Source of the DNA: [Clostridium] leptum DSM 753
Lineage (GTDB): Bacteria; Bacillota; Clostridia; Oscillospirales; Acutalibacteraceae
DNA: 64,000 bases
Direction of reading: 5' to 3'
Assembly (NCBI GenBank): GCA_000154345.1
Contig: DS480350.1
Span: forward strand, 310,001-374,000
Shown here one piece after another: positions 15,407-24,933 of the stretch (within the stretch, counting starts at the first letter, position 1; every line of letters begins with the position of its first letter). A program made the position numbers and the translations under genes. Below the pieces are notes generated by a model that saw only the letters and a list, made by a program, of their open reading frames with translations, was not told the origin of the DNA and did no database searches.

Positions 15407-17257
15407 ATGTGCGGACTATGCGGATTCACCGGTGAGATCATCGACCGTGACGCTGTTTTGGAAAACATGACGGAGGTCATTACCCACAGGGGACCGGACA
15501 GCAAGGGGTTTTATACCGACGACAAGATTTCCATGGGCTTTCGCAGGCTGAGCATTATCGACCTGGATAACGGAAGCCAGCCGATTTATAATGAGGACAA
15601 GACCCTGGTGCTTATGTTCAACGGGGAAATCTATAATTATAAGCAGCTTCGTAAGGAGCTTCAGGGAAAGGGGCATGTCTTCGCCACGGATACGGACTCC
15701 GAGGTGCTGGTTCACGGCTTCGAGGAATGGCGGGAGGACCTGCTGAACCGTCTGCGGGGAATGTTCGGCTTTGCCATCTGGAACCGGACCGACGAGTCCC
15801 TGTTTATCGCCAGAGACTTTTTCGGCATTAAGCCTATGCACTATACTCAGGTAGGAGGGCATTTCCTGTATGCCTCCGAGATCAAAAGCATTTTAAAATT
15901 CCCGGGCTTTGAAAAGAAATTCAACTACCGCACCCTGGATAACTATCTTTCTTTCCAGTATGCTGTTCCGCCTGAGACCTTCTTTGAGGGGGTTTACTGC
16001 CTATTGCCCGGCCACTACCTGTGGTACCGTGACGGCAAGGTAGAGACCACTCGGTATTGGGAAGCACGGTTCAACCCAGATGAAAGCCTGACGGAAGAAC
16101 AGGCGGTGGATGAAATTGAAAAGGTATTTGAGGAAAGCGTCAACGCCCATAAGATCAGCGACGTGGAGGTGGGCTGCTTTCTTTCCAGCGGCGTGGACTC
16201 CAGCTATGTTTCCACCTACTTCGCAGATCAGAAAACCTTTACGGTGGGCTTCGATTTCGGAGAGAAATACAACGAAATCAGCTGGGCGGAACGGCTGAGC
16301 AAAAAGATCGGCGTGGAGCACCACACTCATCTGATTTCCTCCGAGGAATTCTGGGGCAATGTGGAGCACGTTCAATACCATATGGATCAGCCTTTGGCAG
16401 ACCCATCCTGCATCGCTCTGTATTTTGTTTCCAAGCTGGCCAGCGAATACGTCAAGGTCGTGCTTTCCGGCGAGGGCGCCGACGAGCTGTTCGGCGGCTA
16501 TACGATTTATAACGAGCCCCACGTGTTTAAAGCCTATCAAAAAATTCTGCCCTCCAAATTCCGCCTGTGGCTGGCGAAGGAAGTGAAAAAGCTGCCCCAT
16601 TTCAAGGGCCAGAGCTTTATCATCCGCGGCTCGAGAGAGACGGAGGAAAAATTTATCGGCAACGCCTTTATGTATGACGACGAGGACAAGCGCCGCATTT
16701 TAAAGGACCCCTCTATCGTGACCAGGCCCCAGAGTCTGTGCAAAAAGTTTTACGACCGGGTGCGGGGCTACGATCAGGAAACCAAAATGCAGTACCTGGA
16801 TATCAACCTGTGGATGGTAGGAGATATCCTTCTGAAGGCAGACCGCATGAGTATGGCCAATTCCCTGGAGCTGCGGGTGCCTTTCCTGGATAAGGAGGTA
16901 TTCAAGGTGGCGTCCAAGCTGCCCACGAGGCTGCGGGTGAATAAAAAGAATACCAAATACGCTATGCGGCAGGCTGCCAACCGGCATCTGCCTCAGGAAA
17001 CCGCCCAGAAGGAAAAGCTTGGTTTCCCGGTTCCCACCAGAGTGTGGCTGAGGGATGAAAAGTATTATAATATTGTCAAGGAAAAATTCCATTCGGAAAC
17101 CGCCAAAAAATTCTTCAACACCGACGTGATCACTCAGTTTTTAGACGACCATTACCATAATAAGGATGATAATTCCCGTAAGGTGTGGACGATTTATATC
17201 TTTTTGGTATGGTACGATATTTATTTTGGAGATCCTAACGACGTGACGCCGCGGTAA
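15407..17257 (+). CDS. asnB: Asparagine synthase (glutamine-hydrolysing)
   Basis: Converts aspartate, glutamine and ATP to asparagine and glutamate. The 616-residue protein begins MCGLCGF, so Cys2 is the glutaminase nucleophile after Met removal. The class-II amidotransferase domain spans about 2-210 (RLSIIDLDNGSQPI, FNGEIYN). The synthetase domain follows, with the PP-loop SSGVDSS (near 263) and GEGADELFGGY. Length is normal for AsnB. A GATAGGAGCGATCAGT ribosome site precedes the ATG. Single gene, followed by a strong bidirectional terminator. A 16-bp palindrome in the leader may regulate it. Confidence 0.97.
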   Translation: MCGLCGFTGEIIDRDAVLENMTEVITHRGPDSKGFYTDDKISMGFRRLSIIDLDNGSQPIYNEDKTLVLMFNGEIYNYKQLRKELQGKGHVFATDTDSEVLVHGFEEWREDLLNRLRGMFGFAIWNRTDESLFIARDFFGIKPMHYTQVGGHFLYASEIKSILKFPGFEKKFNYRTLDNYLSFQYAVPPETFFEGVYCLLPGHYLWYRDGKVETTRYWEARFNPDESLTEEQAVDEIEKVFEESVNAHKISDVEVGCFLSSGVDSSYVSTYFADQKTFTVGFDFGEKYNEISWAERLSKKIGVEHHTHLISSEEFWGNVEHVQYHMDQPLADPSCIALYFVSKLASEYVKVVLSGEGADELFGGYTIYNEPHVFKAYQKILPSKFRLWLAKEVKKLPHFKGQSFIIRGSRETEEKFIGNAFMYDDEDKRRILKDPSIVTRPQSLCKKFYDRVRGYDQETKMQYLDINLWMVGDILLKADRMSMANSLELRVPFLDKEVFKVASKLPTRLRVNKKNTKYAMRQAANRHLPQETAQKEKLGFPVPTRVWLRDEKYYNIVKEKFHSETAKKFFNTDVITQFLDDHYHNKDDNSRKVWTIYIFLVWYDIYFGDPNDVTPR

Positions 17258-17409
17258 GGCTTTCAGAACAAAATGCTAAAATGGTTTTAAAGATTTTATT
17301 GTTAATGTTTGATACTTTCGATTTCAATGCTTGCCGGACAGGAAAAATCCGGTATTAAGGCCCGCGGATTTTACATTGAAATGTTTTTGTTCTGAAGGAA
17401 CCATCTCTT

Positions 17410-17466
17410 AAAAGATAAAAAGCCTCCGGGGGAAGCGGCGCTTCCCCCGGAGGCTTTTTTATCTTT
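17410..17466. terminator. Strong bidirectional terminator between asnB and the 74-aa gene
   Basis: A 15-bp GC stem (17422-17436 with 17440-17454, loop GGC) is flanked by complementary A and T runs and AAAGAT/ATCTTT. It serves both convergent genes. Confidence 0.93.
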
Positions 17467-17690
17467 TACTGTTTTGAGCTTAAAAAATCGTCAACCTGTT
17501 CGTAGGAATTAAACAGCAGCGTTTCCTGGAAAATATAGGAGAAAGCGTAGGAGCATTCCTCTAAACTATACTGGGAGAGATCCAGTCCCTTTAAATAACG
17601 GATGATTTCCTCATAGTCGCAGGCGCGGTTTAAGTCGGAGATGAAGCAATGCTCCTCTTTCGCCAATTTTTCCAATAGCCTTCCGGACAT
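17466..17690 (-). CDS. Small acidic hypothetical protein (74 aa)
   Basis: 74 residues, mostly helical and acidic, beginning MSGRLLEKLAKEEHCFISDL. It has two Cys and several Tyr-Glu repeats (CDYEEIIRYL, YSLEECSYAFSYIF) and no membrane span. GGGGGGAGCTGAT precedes the ATG, and the stop abuts the terminator shared with asnB, supporting expression. No family is recognised. It lies divergent to the XRE regulator at 17875, whose operator-like repeat lies between the two starts, so it may be controlled by that regulator. Confidence 0.62.
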   Translation of the reverse strand: MSGRLLEKLAKEEHCFISDLNRACDYEEIIRYLKGLDLSQYSLEECSYAFSYIFQETLLFNSYEQVDDFLSSKQ

Positions 17691-17805
17691 ATCAGCTCCC
17701 CCCCTGCCGAATCTGTAGCGTCATTTTATCATATATCATAATAATAGCATAACGGCAAGGGAATGTAAACTTTTAGTCGTCATATTTCTCTAATAAGTAC
17801 CCTTT

Positions 17806-17830
17806 AAGTGTATCAGTTTCGTTTACACTT
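17806..17830. promoter_or_regulatory. Operator-like inverted repeat before the XRE gene
   Basis: AAGTGTA-N11-TACACTT, perfect 7-bp arms, 45 bases before the XRE start. An additional GTAAAC at 17765 matches the GTTTAC inside the repeat. Confidence 0.5.
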
Positions 17831-17874
17831 ATGTTGTAAAATAGGAAAAATTTGCATTAAAGGGGAATTCCTGT

Positions 17875-18165
17875 ATGGTATTTGATTTCGGATATCGGTT
17901 AAAAAATCTCAGGCAGCAGCACCATTTAACCCAAACTCAAGTAGCCAACCGTCTGAATCTTTCAAAAACCAGTATCAGCGGCTATGAGAACAACGTAAAA
18001 ACGCCATCGCAGGATGTCTTAATTAAGCTGGCGGGGCTTTACCGGGTTTCCACCGATTATCTTCTGGGACTTGACGACGAGGAAATGATTTCTGTGGAGG
18101 GCTTAACCCGCCAGCAGAGAAGGCTGGTGGAGGAATTGGTGAGAATGCTCCAGGAAAAAACCTAG
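17875..18165 (+). CDS. XRE-family helix-turn-helix regulator
   Basis: 96-residue DNA-binding protein with an HTH_3 domain at about 7-62 (LRQQHHLTQTQVANRLNLSKTSISGYENN, then the usual PSQDVLIKLAGLYRVSTDYLLGL tail). The remaining 30 residues form a short helix with no sensor domain. A GGGGAATTCCTGT site precedes the ATG. The inverted repeat upstream is a plausible self-operator. The divergent 74-aa gene is the nearest candidate target. Confidence 0.92.
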   Translation: MVFDFGYRLKNLRQQHHLTQTQVANRLNLSKTSISGYENNVKTPSQDVLIKLAGLYRVSTDYLLGLDDEEMISVEGLTRQQRRLVEELVRMLQEKT

Positions 18166-18203
18166 ATCATGGAAGGCCGAAAAATCTGAGATCCGTGCTG
18201 AGG

Positions 18204-18710
18204 TCAGCGCAAAGCGGAGGGCGGGGACGGTGAAAAAGCGGGTGACTGATACAGCCGGAGCGGCTGCTGATCGTCGCCCATAGCCATGGTGACAAAGCGC
18301 CAGCCGTATTTTTCATAGAAGCCAGTATGGCCTGTGACCAGATATAAAACAGGGATTCCCAGCTTTCCCAGATCCTTTCTTATGAAGTCGAGAAGCATTC
18401 CTGCGACCCCCTGGCAGCGGCAGGGAGCCTCTACAAACAAAGCGCATAAATTAGGGGAAAGATCCTTCCGGTTGTGAAAATCGTTTTCAATGACCCCGGC
18501 GCCGGCGAGGATTTCCCCTTGCCCGCCGAGGGTTACATACCACTGGGGAACCGCTGCGCTTTTTTGGAGCATGCCCTCCATGCTCCGGCGGTACTCAGCC
18601 TCCGGAATTCCCCATTTGCCGCTGAACCATGCTGCCGCGGGGCCGCACAGCCCAGGCCGGTTCCGCAGCGCTACTATTTTTATCCGATGATTCGGCTTCT
18701 CTTGTTCCAT
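18204..18710 (-). CDS. GNAT-family N-acetyltransferase
   Basis: 168 residues from the ATG at 18710, overlapping the dusB stop by one base (TGATG), so translation is coupled; an upstream start would lie inside dusB. The acetyl-CoA loop is visible as FVEAPCRCQGVAGMLLDFI, which matches the R/Q-x-x-G-x-G/A pattern, followed by GHTGFYEKYGW, the usual beta-bulge tail. Substrate unknown. Its coupling to a tRNA-modifying enzyme may be incidental. Confidence 0.85.
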   Translation of the reverse strand: MEQEKPNHRIKIVALRNRPGLCGPAAAWFSGKWGIPEAEYRRSMEGMLQKSAAVPQWYVTLGGQGEILAGAGVIENDFHNRKDLSPNLCALFVEAPCRCQGVAGMLLDFIRKDLGKLGIPVLYLVTGHTGFYEKYGWRFVTMAMGDDQQPLRLYQSPAFSPSPPSALR

Positions 18711-19702
18711 CAACAAAAAACCTCTTTTTTGTCCTGCTGATTTTCCTCTAATACCTTTCGGCAAAGGCTTTCCAGATCGGAATAGGCTTTTAGAGAACCA
18801 GCCTCCCGCCGAAAGCCTGCCGCGCCCTTCAGCCCCTTCAAATACCAGCCGGCGTGCTTCCGGGCCTCCCGCATGCCGTGCTCTTCTCCTTTATAATCGC
18901 ATAAAAGCCTGATGTGCCTCAGCATACCGTACATTTTTTCCGCCGGCCCCGGAGCGGGCAGCTGAACCTGGGAACCGAGCCAGGCGTTGACCTGCTGGAA
19001 AATCCAAGGGTTTCCTAAGGCGCCCCGGCCAATCATCACCAGATCGCAGCCGGTCTGCTCCAGCATGGCGGCAGCGTCCTCGGCGGTGAAAACGTCTCCG
19101 TTTCCGATCACGGGAATTGACACCGCCTCCTTTACCTGCCGGATGCTTTCCCAGTCCGCGGAGGGAGCGTACATCTGCTCGCGGGTCCTGCCGTGAACGG
19201 CGATAGCGTCGGCTCCCGCGTTTTCACAGATCTTCGCCACTTCCACGGCGTTGACTGTGCGGGTGTCCCAGCCCTTCCGAATCTTCACCGTTACCGGTAC
19301 GGGTACGGCTTTTTTTACCGCTTCCACAATCCGGCCGCACAGCGCCGGTTTTTTCATCAGGGCGCTGCCGCAGCCGTTGGATGTGATCTTCGGTGCGGGA
19401 CAGCCCATATTCAGATCGATGATTTCAGGCTGGTACTCCAAAGCAAGGACGGCGGCCTCCGCCATGGTCTGGGGGTCGTCGCCGAACAACTGGATAGCCG
19501 CCGGCCGTTCCTGAGAGGAAAGCTCCATCAGTTCTCTGGACTTTTTGTCGCCATAGGTCAGCGCCTTGGCGCTGACCATCTCGCTGATCACGTAAGCGGC
19601 GCCGAAGGACGCGCAGATTTCCCGAAAGGCCCTGTCCGCTGTTCCCGCCATTGGGGCCAGCACGGCGGGGCCTTTTATTGTCACGCTTCCGATTTGTACC
19701 AT
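18710..19702 (-). CDS. dusB: tRNA-dihydrouridine synthase
   Basis: FMN enzyme that reduces uridines in the tRNA D-loop using NADPH. The 330-residue protein shows a TIM barrel with LAPMAGTADRAFR at the start, the IDLNMGCPAPKI motif holding the catalytic Cys, VTVKIRKGWD, VHGRTREQMY and IGNGDVFTAEDA, then a C-terminal helical tRNA-binding domain. Length and the NMGCP motif suit DusB. First gene of a two-gene minus-strand unit with the GNAT protein. The ATG follows AAAGGAGTTTTCTT. Confidence 0.95.
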   Translation of the reverse strand: MVQIGSVTIKGPAVLAPMAGTADRAFREICASFGAAYVISEMVSAKALTYGDKKSRELMELSSQERPAAIQLFGDDPQTMAEAAVLALEYQPEIIDLNMGCPAPKITSNGCGSALMKKPALCGRIVEAVKKAVPVPVTVKIRKGWDTRTVNAVEVAKICENAGADAIAVHGRTREQMYAPSADWESIRQVKEAVSIPVIGNGDVFTAEDAAAMLEQTGCDLVMIGRGALGNPWIFQQVNAWLGSQVQLPAPGPAEKMYGMLRHIRLLCDYKGEEHGMREARKHAGWYLKGLKGAAGFRREAGSLKAYSDLESLCRKVLEENQQDKKEVFC

Positions 19703-20205
19703 AAGAAAACTCCTTTCAAGGCCGGAACGGCTTAAGCCGCCCGGTGCTGAAGACAGCCCTGTCCGCCGGCGGAGCGAAAGGGGAAAGCCCAGAAAGGGCT
19801 CCGGGCTTTAGCTTCTGGCGCTTAGACAGCGAGGCGGAGCGTTTGCCGCTTGCCTGGATTTGGCGGAAGGCGTCCCTTGAACCATTCGCAACCCTGAAGC
19901 TCGCTGCCGGCGTTTTCCCCTTGCGCTGGGGAAGGACCGCTTTCAAGAGGGCAATGCTTCATTTTTACCAGATGCGAATTTTATAAATACGATGAAATAG
20001 ACATGAGCGCCCTGACAAGGCTGCCTTATTAGTATAGCATATCCAAGGCTTTTTTTCAGCCTGTTTGCCGGAAAATCAGTGAAATCCGCTGGTTCCTTTA
20101 AATTCTGAAAAATTCACATTTATGCCTTTATGTTCCAGGGGATTTGGTGATATAATATACTAGGCGTTTTCTGGACGCTGAGAAATCACTCCCTTGGAGG
20201 AAGCT
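19703..20205. other. Gene-free stretch between dusB and polA
   Basis: About 500 bases without a credible gene. The first 240 bases are GC-rich with short inverted repeats (CAGAAAGGGCTCCGGGC area). The rest is A/T-rich and contains the polA promoter. Open frames here lack ribosome sites and known motifs. Confidence 0.5.
20148..20156 (+). promoter_or_regulatory. Extended -10 promoter of polA
   Basis: TGATATAAT, an extended -10 box with no good -35, 50 bases before the polA start. Confidence 0.55.
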
Positions 20206-22779
20206 ATGAAATTATTGATTCTGGATGGCAACAGCATTTTGAACCGGGCGTTTTACGGCATCAAGGTGCTGACCACCAAAGAAGGATTATATACCAACGG
20301 TATTTACGGTTTTTTGACCATGCTGCAAAGACTGCGGGATGAGGTGGACCCCAACGCGGTGGCTGTGGCCTTTGACCGGAAGGAGCCAACCTTCCGCCAT
20401 AAAGCCTATGACGGCTACAAGGCCAACCGCCGCGGAATGCCCCCTGAGCTTGCCCAGCAGCTGCCCATCCTGAAAGAGCTGCTGACGGCTTTAGGCTACC
20501 GGCTGGTGGAATGTCCGGGCTTTGAGGCGGACGATATTTTGGGAACCCTGGCCGCCCAGGCGGAAAGAACAGGGAATGACTGCGTCATTGCCACCGGAGA
20601 CAGGGACAGCCTTCAGCTGGTGTCCCCCGCTGTAACGGTGCGGCTGGCGGCTACCAAAATGGGCCGGCCCGAGGTCACCCTGTACGACGAGGCCAAAATC
20701 ATGGAGGTCTACGGCGTGACCCCGAAGGAGCTTATTGAGATCAAGGCGATCCAGGGGGATTCCTCCGACTGTATCCCCGGGGTAAAGGGGATCGGGCAGA
20801 AGGGCGCGGCGGAGCTGATCCAAAGGTACCACAGCGTCCAGTATCTGTACGACCATATCGACGAACTGGAGATCAAAGAGGGCCTGAGAACCAAGCTGAA
20901 AGCGGGGGAGGAAAGCGCCCGGCTCAGCCGGATGCTGGGAACCATCCGCACCGATGCCCCGGTGGATCTCAATTTGGAGGATTACCGGCTGGGGGAGGGC
21001 GACCGGAAGGAAGCTCTGCGGCTGATGGCCAAGCTGGAGTTTTTCTCTCTGATCGATAAAATGGGCCTGCGCCGGGAGGGTGACGAGCCTGTGGAGGAGG
21101 CCCGGGCCGGCGGGGAACTGACGGTAACGGAAGAATCGCCGGAGGCCTTTTTAAAAGCCGCCGAAGAAGAGCCGGAGGTCTGCCTCGCCCTTGCCTATGG
21201 CGAAGAAGGTGAGATTACTCAATGCGCCTTTTTGAAAAGCGATACCGTCCATCTGGTGACGGAGGGCGCGGAGAAAGCGGTTATGGGGCTTTGCAGCCTG
21301 GAAGGTATGAGCTTGTGCGTACACAATTCCAAGCCGCTGTTCGCATGGCTGGATCGGATGGGCGGGGAGGCCCGGGTCAGCTATGACGCTATGCTGGCGG
21401 CCTATCTGCTGAATCCCAACGCCTCTGACTATTCCCTGAAGCGGCTTCAAGAGGAGGCGGGAACCGCCGCCCCGAAGCTGGAAAACGAAACCGCCTGGCA
21501 GGCGGCGGTGCTGCCACGGGTAAAAAATTGGCAGGCGGCCAGCCTGCTGGCCAACGGCCAGCGGAAGCTGCTGGAGGAGATGGAGATTCCTCTGGCTCAG
21601 GTGCTGGCCCGCATGGAGAATATCGGCTTTTTGGTGGATGGCGAAAGCATTCGGGTGTACGGAGAGCGTTTGGAAACGGAAATCGAGGCCTTGCAAAAGC
21701 AGATTTATGAGGAAGTTGGCTACGAGTTCAATATCAATTCTCCCAAGCAGCTTGGGGATGCCCTGTTCGTCAAGCTGGGGCTGCCCTCGGGGAAAAAGAC
21801 AAAAACCGGCTATTCCACCAACGCGGAAATCCTGGAAAAGCTTCGCTACGACCATCCTGCGGTAGAGCTGGTGCTCCATTACCGCACATTGACCAAGCTG
21901 AAATCCACCTACTGCGAGGGGATGCTCAAGGTCATCGGCCCGGATGGAAGGATTCATTCGAATTTTAACCAAACGGAGACGAGAACCGGCCGCATCAGCT
22001 CCACCGAGCCCAATTTGCAGAATATCCCTGTCCGCACCGAGCTGGGCCGGGAGCTGCGGAAATTTTTCCTGGCCAAGGAGGGCTGGGTGCTGGTGGACGC
22101 GGATTACTCCCAGATCGAGCTGCGGGTGCTGGCCCATATCGCCCATGACGAGAATATGATCAAGGCCTTTCAGGACAAGGAGGATATCCACACCATCACC
22201 GCCTCCCAGGTATTCGGAATGCCCCCGGAGATGGTGACGCCCCTGATGAGAAGCCGGGCCAAGGCGGTGAACTTCGGCATTGTTTACGGCATCGGCGCGT
22301 TTTCTCTGTCCAAGGATATCAACGTTTCCAGGAAAGAGGCTCAGCGGTATATCGACGATTACCTTACCCTGTATTCCGGTGTGGACCGGTATATGAAGGA
22401 AGTGGTGGAAAAGGCTAAGGAGGACGGCTATGTGGAAACCCTGTTCCACCGCCGCCGCTACCTGCCGGAGCTGACTGCCTCCAATTTCAATCTGCGGGCC
22501 TTCGGAGAGCGGGTAGCCCGAAATATGCCCATCCAGGGCACCGCCGCGGATATTATCAAAATCGCTATGGTCCGGGTGGACCGGCGGCTGAAGCGGGAAA
22601 ATATGAGAGCCCGGCTGATTTTGCAGGTTCACGACGAGCTGATCGTGGAGGCACCGGAGGATGAGGCGGAGCAGGCAGCCCGGATTCTCACCGAGGAGAT
22701 GGAGGGGGCGGTCTCCCTGACCGTGCCTATGGTAGCGGAGGCCAGCGTTGGAAAAACCTGGTATGACGCCAAGGGCTGA
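20206..22779 (+). CDS. polA: DNA polymerase I
   Basis: Repair and Okazaki-fragment processing polymerase, 857 residues. The N-terminal 5'-3' exonuclease spans about 1-290 (LILDGNSILNRAFYG, GFEADDILGT, SDCIPGVKGIGQKGA). The middle domain (about 295-470) is a decayed 3'-5' exonuclease: the usual catalytic DxE of motif I reads CLALAYGEEG, so proofreading is probably absent, as in Bacillus Pol I. The polymerase domain has motif A (DADYSQIELRVLAHI), motif B (RAKAVNFGIVYGIG) and motif C (QVHDELIVE). The start at 20206 follows GGAGGAAGCT; a TTG 12 bases earlier overlaps that site and is less likely. Confidence 0.97.
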   Translation: MKLLILDGNSILNRAFYGIKVLTTKEGLYTNGIYGFLTMLQRLRDEVDPNAVAVAFDRKEPTFRHKAYDGYKANRRGMPPELAQQLPILKELLTALGYRLVECPGFEADDILGTLAAQAERTGNDCVIATGDRDSLQLVSPAVTVRLAATKMGRPEVTLYDEAKIMEVYGVTPKELIEIKAIQGDSSDCIPGVKGIGQKGAAELIQRYHSVQYLYDHIDELEIKEGLRTKLKAGEESARLSRMLGTIRTDAPVDLNLEDYRLGEGDRKEALRLMAKLEFFSLIDKMGLRREGDEPVEEARAGGELTVTEESPEAFLKAAEEEPEVCLALAYGEEGEITQCAFLKSDTVHLVTEGAEKAVMGLCSLEGMSLCVHNSKPLFAWLDRMGGEARVSYDAMLAAYLLNPNASDYSLKRLQEEAGTAAPKLENETAWQAAVLPRVKNWQAASLLANGQRKLLEEMEIPLAQVLARMENIGFLVDGESIRVYGERLETEIEALQKQIYEEVGYEFNINSPKQLGDALFVKLGLPSGKKTKTGYSTNAEILEKLRYDHPAVELVLHYRTLTKLKSTYCEGMLKVIGPDGRIHSNFNQTETRTGRISSTEPNLQNIPVRTELGRELRKFFLAKEGWVLVDADYSQIELRVLAHIAHDENMIKAFQDKEDIHTITASQVFGMPPEMVTPLMRSRAKAVNFGIVYGIGAFSLSKDINVSRKEAQRYIDDYLTLYSGVDRYMKEVVEKAKEDGYVETLFHRRRYLPELTASNFNLRAFGERVARNMPIQGTAADIIKIAMVRVDRRLKRENMRARLILQVHDELIVEAPEDEAEQAARILTEEMEGAVSLTVPMVAEASVGKTWYDAKG

Positions 22780-22833
22780 TAAAATAACGGCGGGCGGAAG
22801 GCCCGCTGAATACATAGAGGGATCACTATTATC

Positions 22834-23280
22834 ATGAAGATCGTATTTGTCTGTACGGCCAACATTTGCCGAAGCCCGATGGCGGAGGGGATGTTCCGGA
22901 AAATGATTGAGGAAAACGGGCTGGAGGAGTCCGTGTTTTGCTTAAGCTTCGGACTGGCCGCCAAAGAAGGAAAGCGGCCTCCGGAAAACGCGGTGGCTGT
23001 CTGCCGGGAAATCGGCGTGGATATCAGCGGCCATAAGGCGAGAAACCTGTCCAGCCTGAAGGATCTGGATATTTTCGACGCCTTCGTGGTCATGACGGAG
23101 ACTCAAGCCTATGTGCTGAAGCAGGCCGGCGTGCCGGAGGATAAGCTTTATTTATTAGGAGAGGAAGAAATCAAAGACCCTTACGGAACGGATCTGGATG
23201 AATTCCGGCAGTGCCGGGATCAGATTTGGCGGCAGCTTCAGGTGCTGTTCCAAAGGCTTTGCAGGTTTATCCGGAAATGA
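22834..23280 (+). CDS. Low-molecular-weight protein-tyrosine/arginine phosphatase
   Basis: 148-residue phosphatase. The P-loop CTANICRSP at residues 7-15 fits C-x5-R-S, and the general-acid Asp lies in KDPYGTDLDEF near 113. Such proteins act on phosphotyrosine or, in some Firmicutes (YwlE), phosphoarginine; the Thr after Cys (C-T) resembles YwlE-type phosphoarginine phosphatases, but this is only suggestive. It overlaps rimI by ATGA at 23277, and with tsaD forms a three-gene coupled set behind polA. Confidence 0.9.
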   Translation: MKIVFVCTANICRSPMAEGMFRKMIEENGLEESVFCLSFGLAAKEGKRPPENAVAVCREIGVDISGHKARNLSSLKDLDIFDAFVVMTETQAYVLKQAGVPEDKLYLLGEEEIKDPYGTDLDEFRQCRDQIWRQLQVLFQRLCRFIRK

Positions 23281-23735
23281 GTGTTAAAATCATCATTGAG
23301 CCCCTGGCGGAGAGGCACCTGGCCCAGGCGGCTCAGCTGGAAAGGGAATGCTTTTCCGATCCGTGGTCTCTGGAAGGGCTGCGGGCGGAGCTAACCAATC
23401 CCAACGCCCGGTTCCTGGCGGCGGTGTCTGGAGAAGCCATGGCGGGCTATCTGGGCCTTCACGCTGTCTGCGGTGAGGGCTACATCGCCAATCTTGCGGT
23501 GGCCCCGGCCTTTCGCCGGCAAGGGGTAGCCCGGGCTTTGCTGAGGGCCGGGGCGGAAATCGCGGAGAAGGAGAAGCTGGAGTTTCTCTCCTTAGAGGTG
23601 CGGACAAGCAACCTGCCGGCCAGAAGGCTTTACGAGTCGGAGGGGTACGTTCATATCGGCGCGCGTCCCGGCTTTTATACGAACCCCAGGGAGGACGGGG
23701 AGATCTATACCAAACGGTTTGGAGGATCGTTATGA
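23277..23735 (+). CDS. rimI: Ribosomal-protein-alanine N-acetyltransferase
   Basis: 152-residue GNAT enzyme beginning MSVKIIIEPL. The ATG at 23277 overlaps the phosphatase stop, and the gene ends in ATGA with tsaD. Features are the RimI-type ECFSDPWSLEGLRAEL segment, the acetyl-CoA loop VAPAFRRQGVARALL and the tail NLPARRLYESEGYVHIGARPGFY. RimI acetylates the N-terminus of S18 in E. coli, and rimI-tsaD adjacency is common in Firmicutes. The in-frame extension to 23211 lies inside the phosphatase and is not used. Confidence 0.94.
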   Translation: MSVKIIIEPLAERHLAQAAQLERECFSDPWSLEGLRAELTNPNARFLAAVSGEAMAGYLGLHAVCGEGYIANLAVAPAFRRQGVARALLRAGAEIAEKEKLEFLSLEVRTSNLPARRLYESEGYVHIGARPGFYTNPREDGEIYTKRFGGSL

Positions 23736-24739
23736 GAATATTGGCTATTGAAAGCTCCTGCGACGAGACCGCCGCCGCGGTGGTGGAGGACGGAAGAAAT
23801 GTCCTTTCCAGCGTGGTGGCCTCCCAGGTGGAGGAGCATAAGCTGTACGGCGGCGTGGTGCCGGAGATCGCTTCCCGCAGGCACGCCGAAGCGATTGTGG
23901 GAGTGGTTCAGGAGGCCCTGGATCAAGCGCGCCTTACGCTAGGGGAGGTGGATGCCGTGGCGGTGACCCATGCCCCAGGGCTGATCGGCGCCCTGCTGGT
24001 GGGGGTGAATTTCGCCAAGGGGCTGTCTATGGCGGCAGGCCTGCCCTTGATTCCGGTACACCATTTGCGTTCCCACATCGCTGCTAATTATCTGGCGCAT
24101 CCGGAATTAAAGCCTCCCTTTCTTTGTCTGGTGGTGTCCGGCGGCCACAGCCACATTGTAGAGGTGGCGGATTACACTAAAATGCGGATTATTGGCAGAA
24201 CCCGGGACGATGCTGCGGGAGAGGCCTTTGACAAGGCGGCCCGGGCTATGGGGATGCCCTATCCCGGCGGGATTCATTTGGACCGGATCGCGGAGGAGGG
24301 CGGCGACAGCGCCTTCGCGTTCCCCAGGCCCAGAGTGGACGGGGCGGAATACGACTTCAGCTTTTCCGGCCTGAAAACCGCGGTGATTAACCAGATTCAC
24401 AACGCGTCCCAAAAGGGCGTGGAACTGCCGGTGGCCGATCTGGCGGCCTCCTTCCGAAAAGCTGTTGTGGACTGTCTGGTACAGAATTTTCAAAAAGCGG
24501 CTGAGGATTTTCACTGCACGACCCTGGTGACCGCAGGAGGGGTTTCCGCCAATTCCTTGCTGCGGAGCCGTCTGGAGGCTCTGTGCGGGGAGAAGAGCTG
24601 GAAGCTTTATATGCCGCCCAAGGAGCTGTGCGGAGACAACGCCGCCATGGTGGGAGCCCAGGGCTTTTACGAGTGGAAAGCGGGAAACCGAGCAGGATTA
24701 AATTTAAACGCCTGCGCTACAATGTCCATTGAGGGTTGA
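23732..24739 (+). CDS. tsaD: tRNA N6-threonylcarbamoyladenosine transferase
   Basis: Transfers the threonylcarbamoyl group to A37 of ANN-reading tRNAs. The 335-residue protein has the ASKHA-type start ILAIESSCDETAAAVV, the metal-binding HHLRSH near residue 110, VVSGGHSHIV and the LVTAGGVSANSLLR nucleotide motif. It overlaps rimI by 4 bases. Partners TsaB and TsaE are not in the window. Full length. Confidence 0.97.
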   Translation: MRILAIESSCDETAAAVVEDGRNVLSSVVASQVEEHKLYGGVVPEIASRRHAEAIVGVVQEALDQARLTLGEVDAVAVTHAPGLIGALLVGVNFAKGLSMAAGLPLIPVHHLRSHIAANYLAHPELKPPFLCLVVSGGHSHIVEVADYTKMRIIGRTRDDAAGEAFDKAARAMGMPYPGGIHLDRIAEEGGDSAFAFPRPRVDGAEYDFSFSGLKTAVINQIHNASQKGVELPVADLAASFRKAVVDCLVQNFQKAAEDFHCTTLVTAGGVSANSLLRSRLEALCGEKSWKLYMPPKELCGDNAAMVGAQGFYEWKAGNRAGLNLNACATMSIEG

Positions 24740-24831
24740 TTTTTCTTTTAACAAGGCGATTTTTGCAGGAATTTTTGTAAGAGGCTTCAAAAAACGCACT
24801 GGATTTTGACAAGAAATTCACAGATTAGTCA

Positions 24832-24860
24832 TTGATAAATTTCTGGTAATCGTGTATAAT
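24832..24860 (+). promoter_or_regulatory. pckG promoter
   Basis: TTGATA, 17-base spacer, TATAAT, 74 bases before the pckG start. Confidence 0.8.
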
Positions 24861-24933
24861 AGTACCAAATTATGTGGAACCATAAGTGTAAGAACATTCC
24901 ACGTGCCCATTGGGGCGGAAAGGGGAAACAATT

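Noticed and set aside
21151..22815. 554-codon minus-strand frame across polA
   Set aside because: Mirror of polA codon bias, His/Gln/Gly-rich without domains; same reasoning for large reverse frames over pckG, the permease, proS, paaK and tex.
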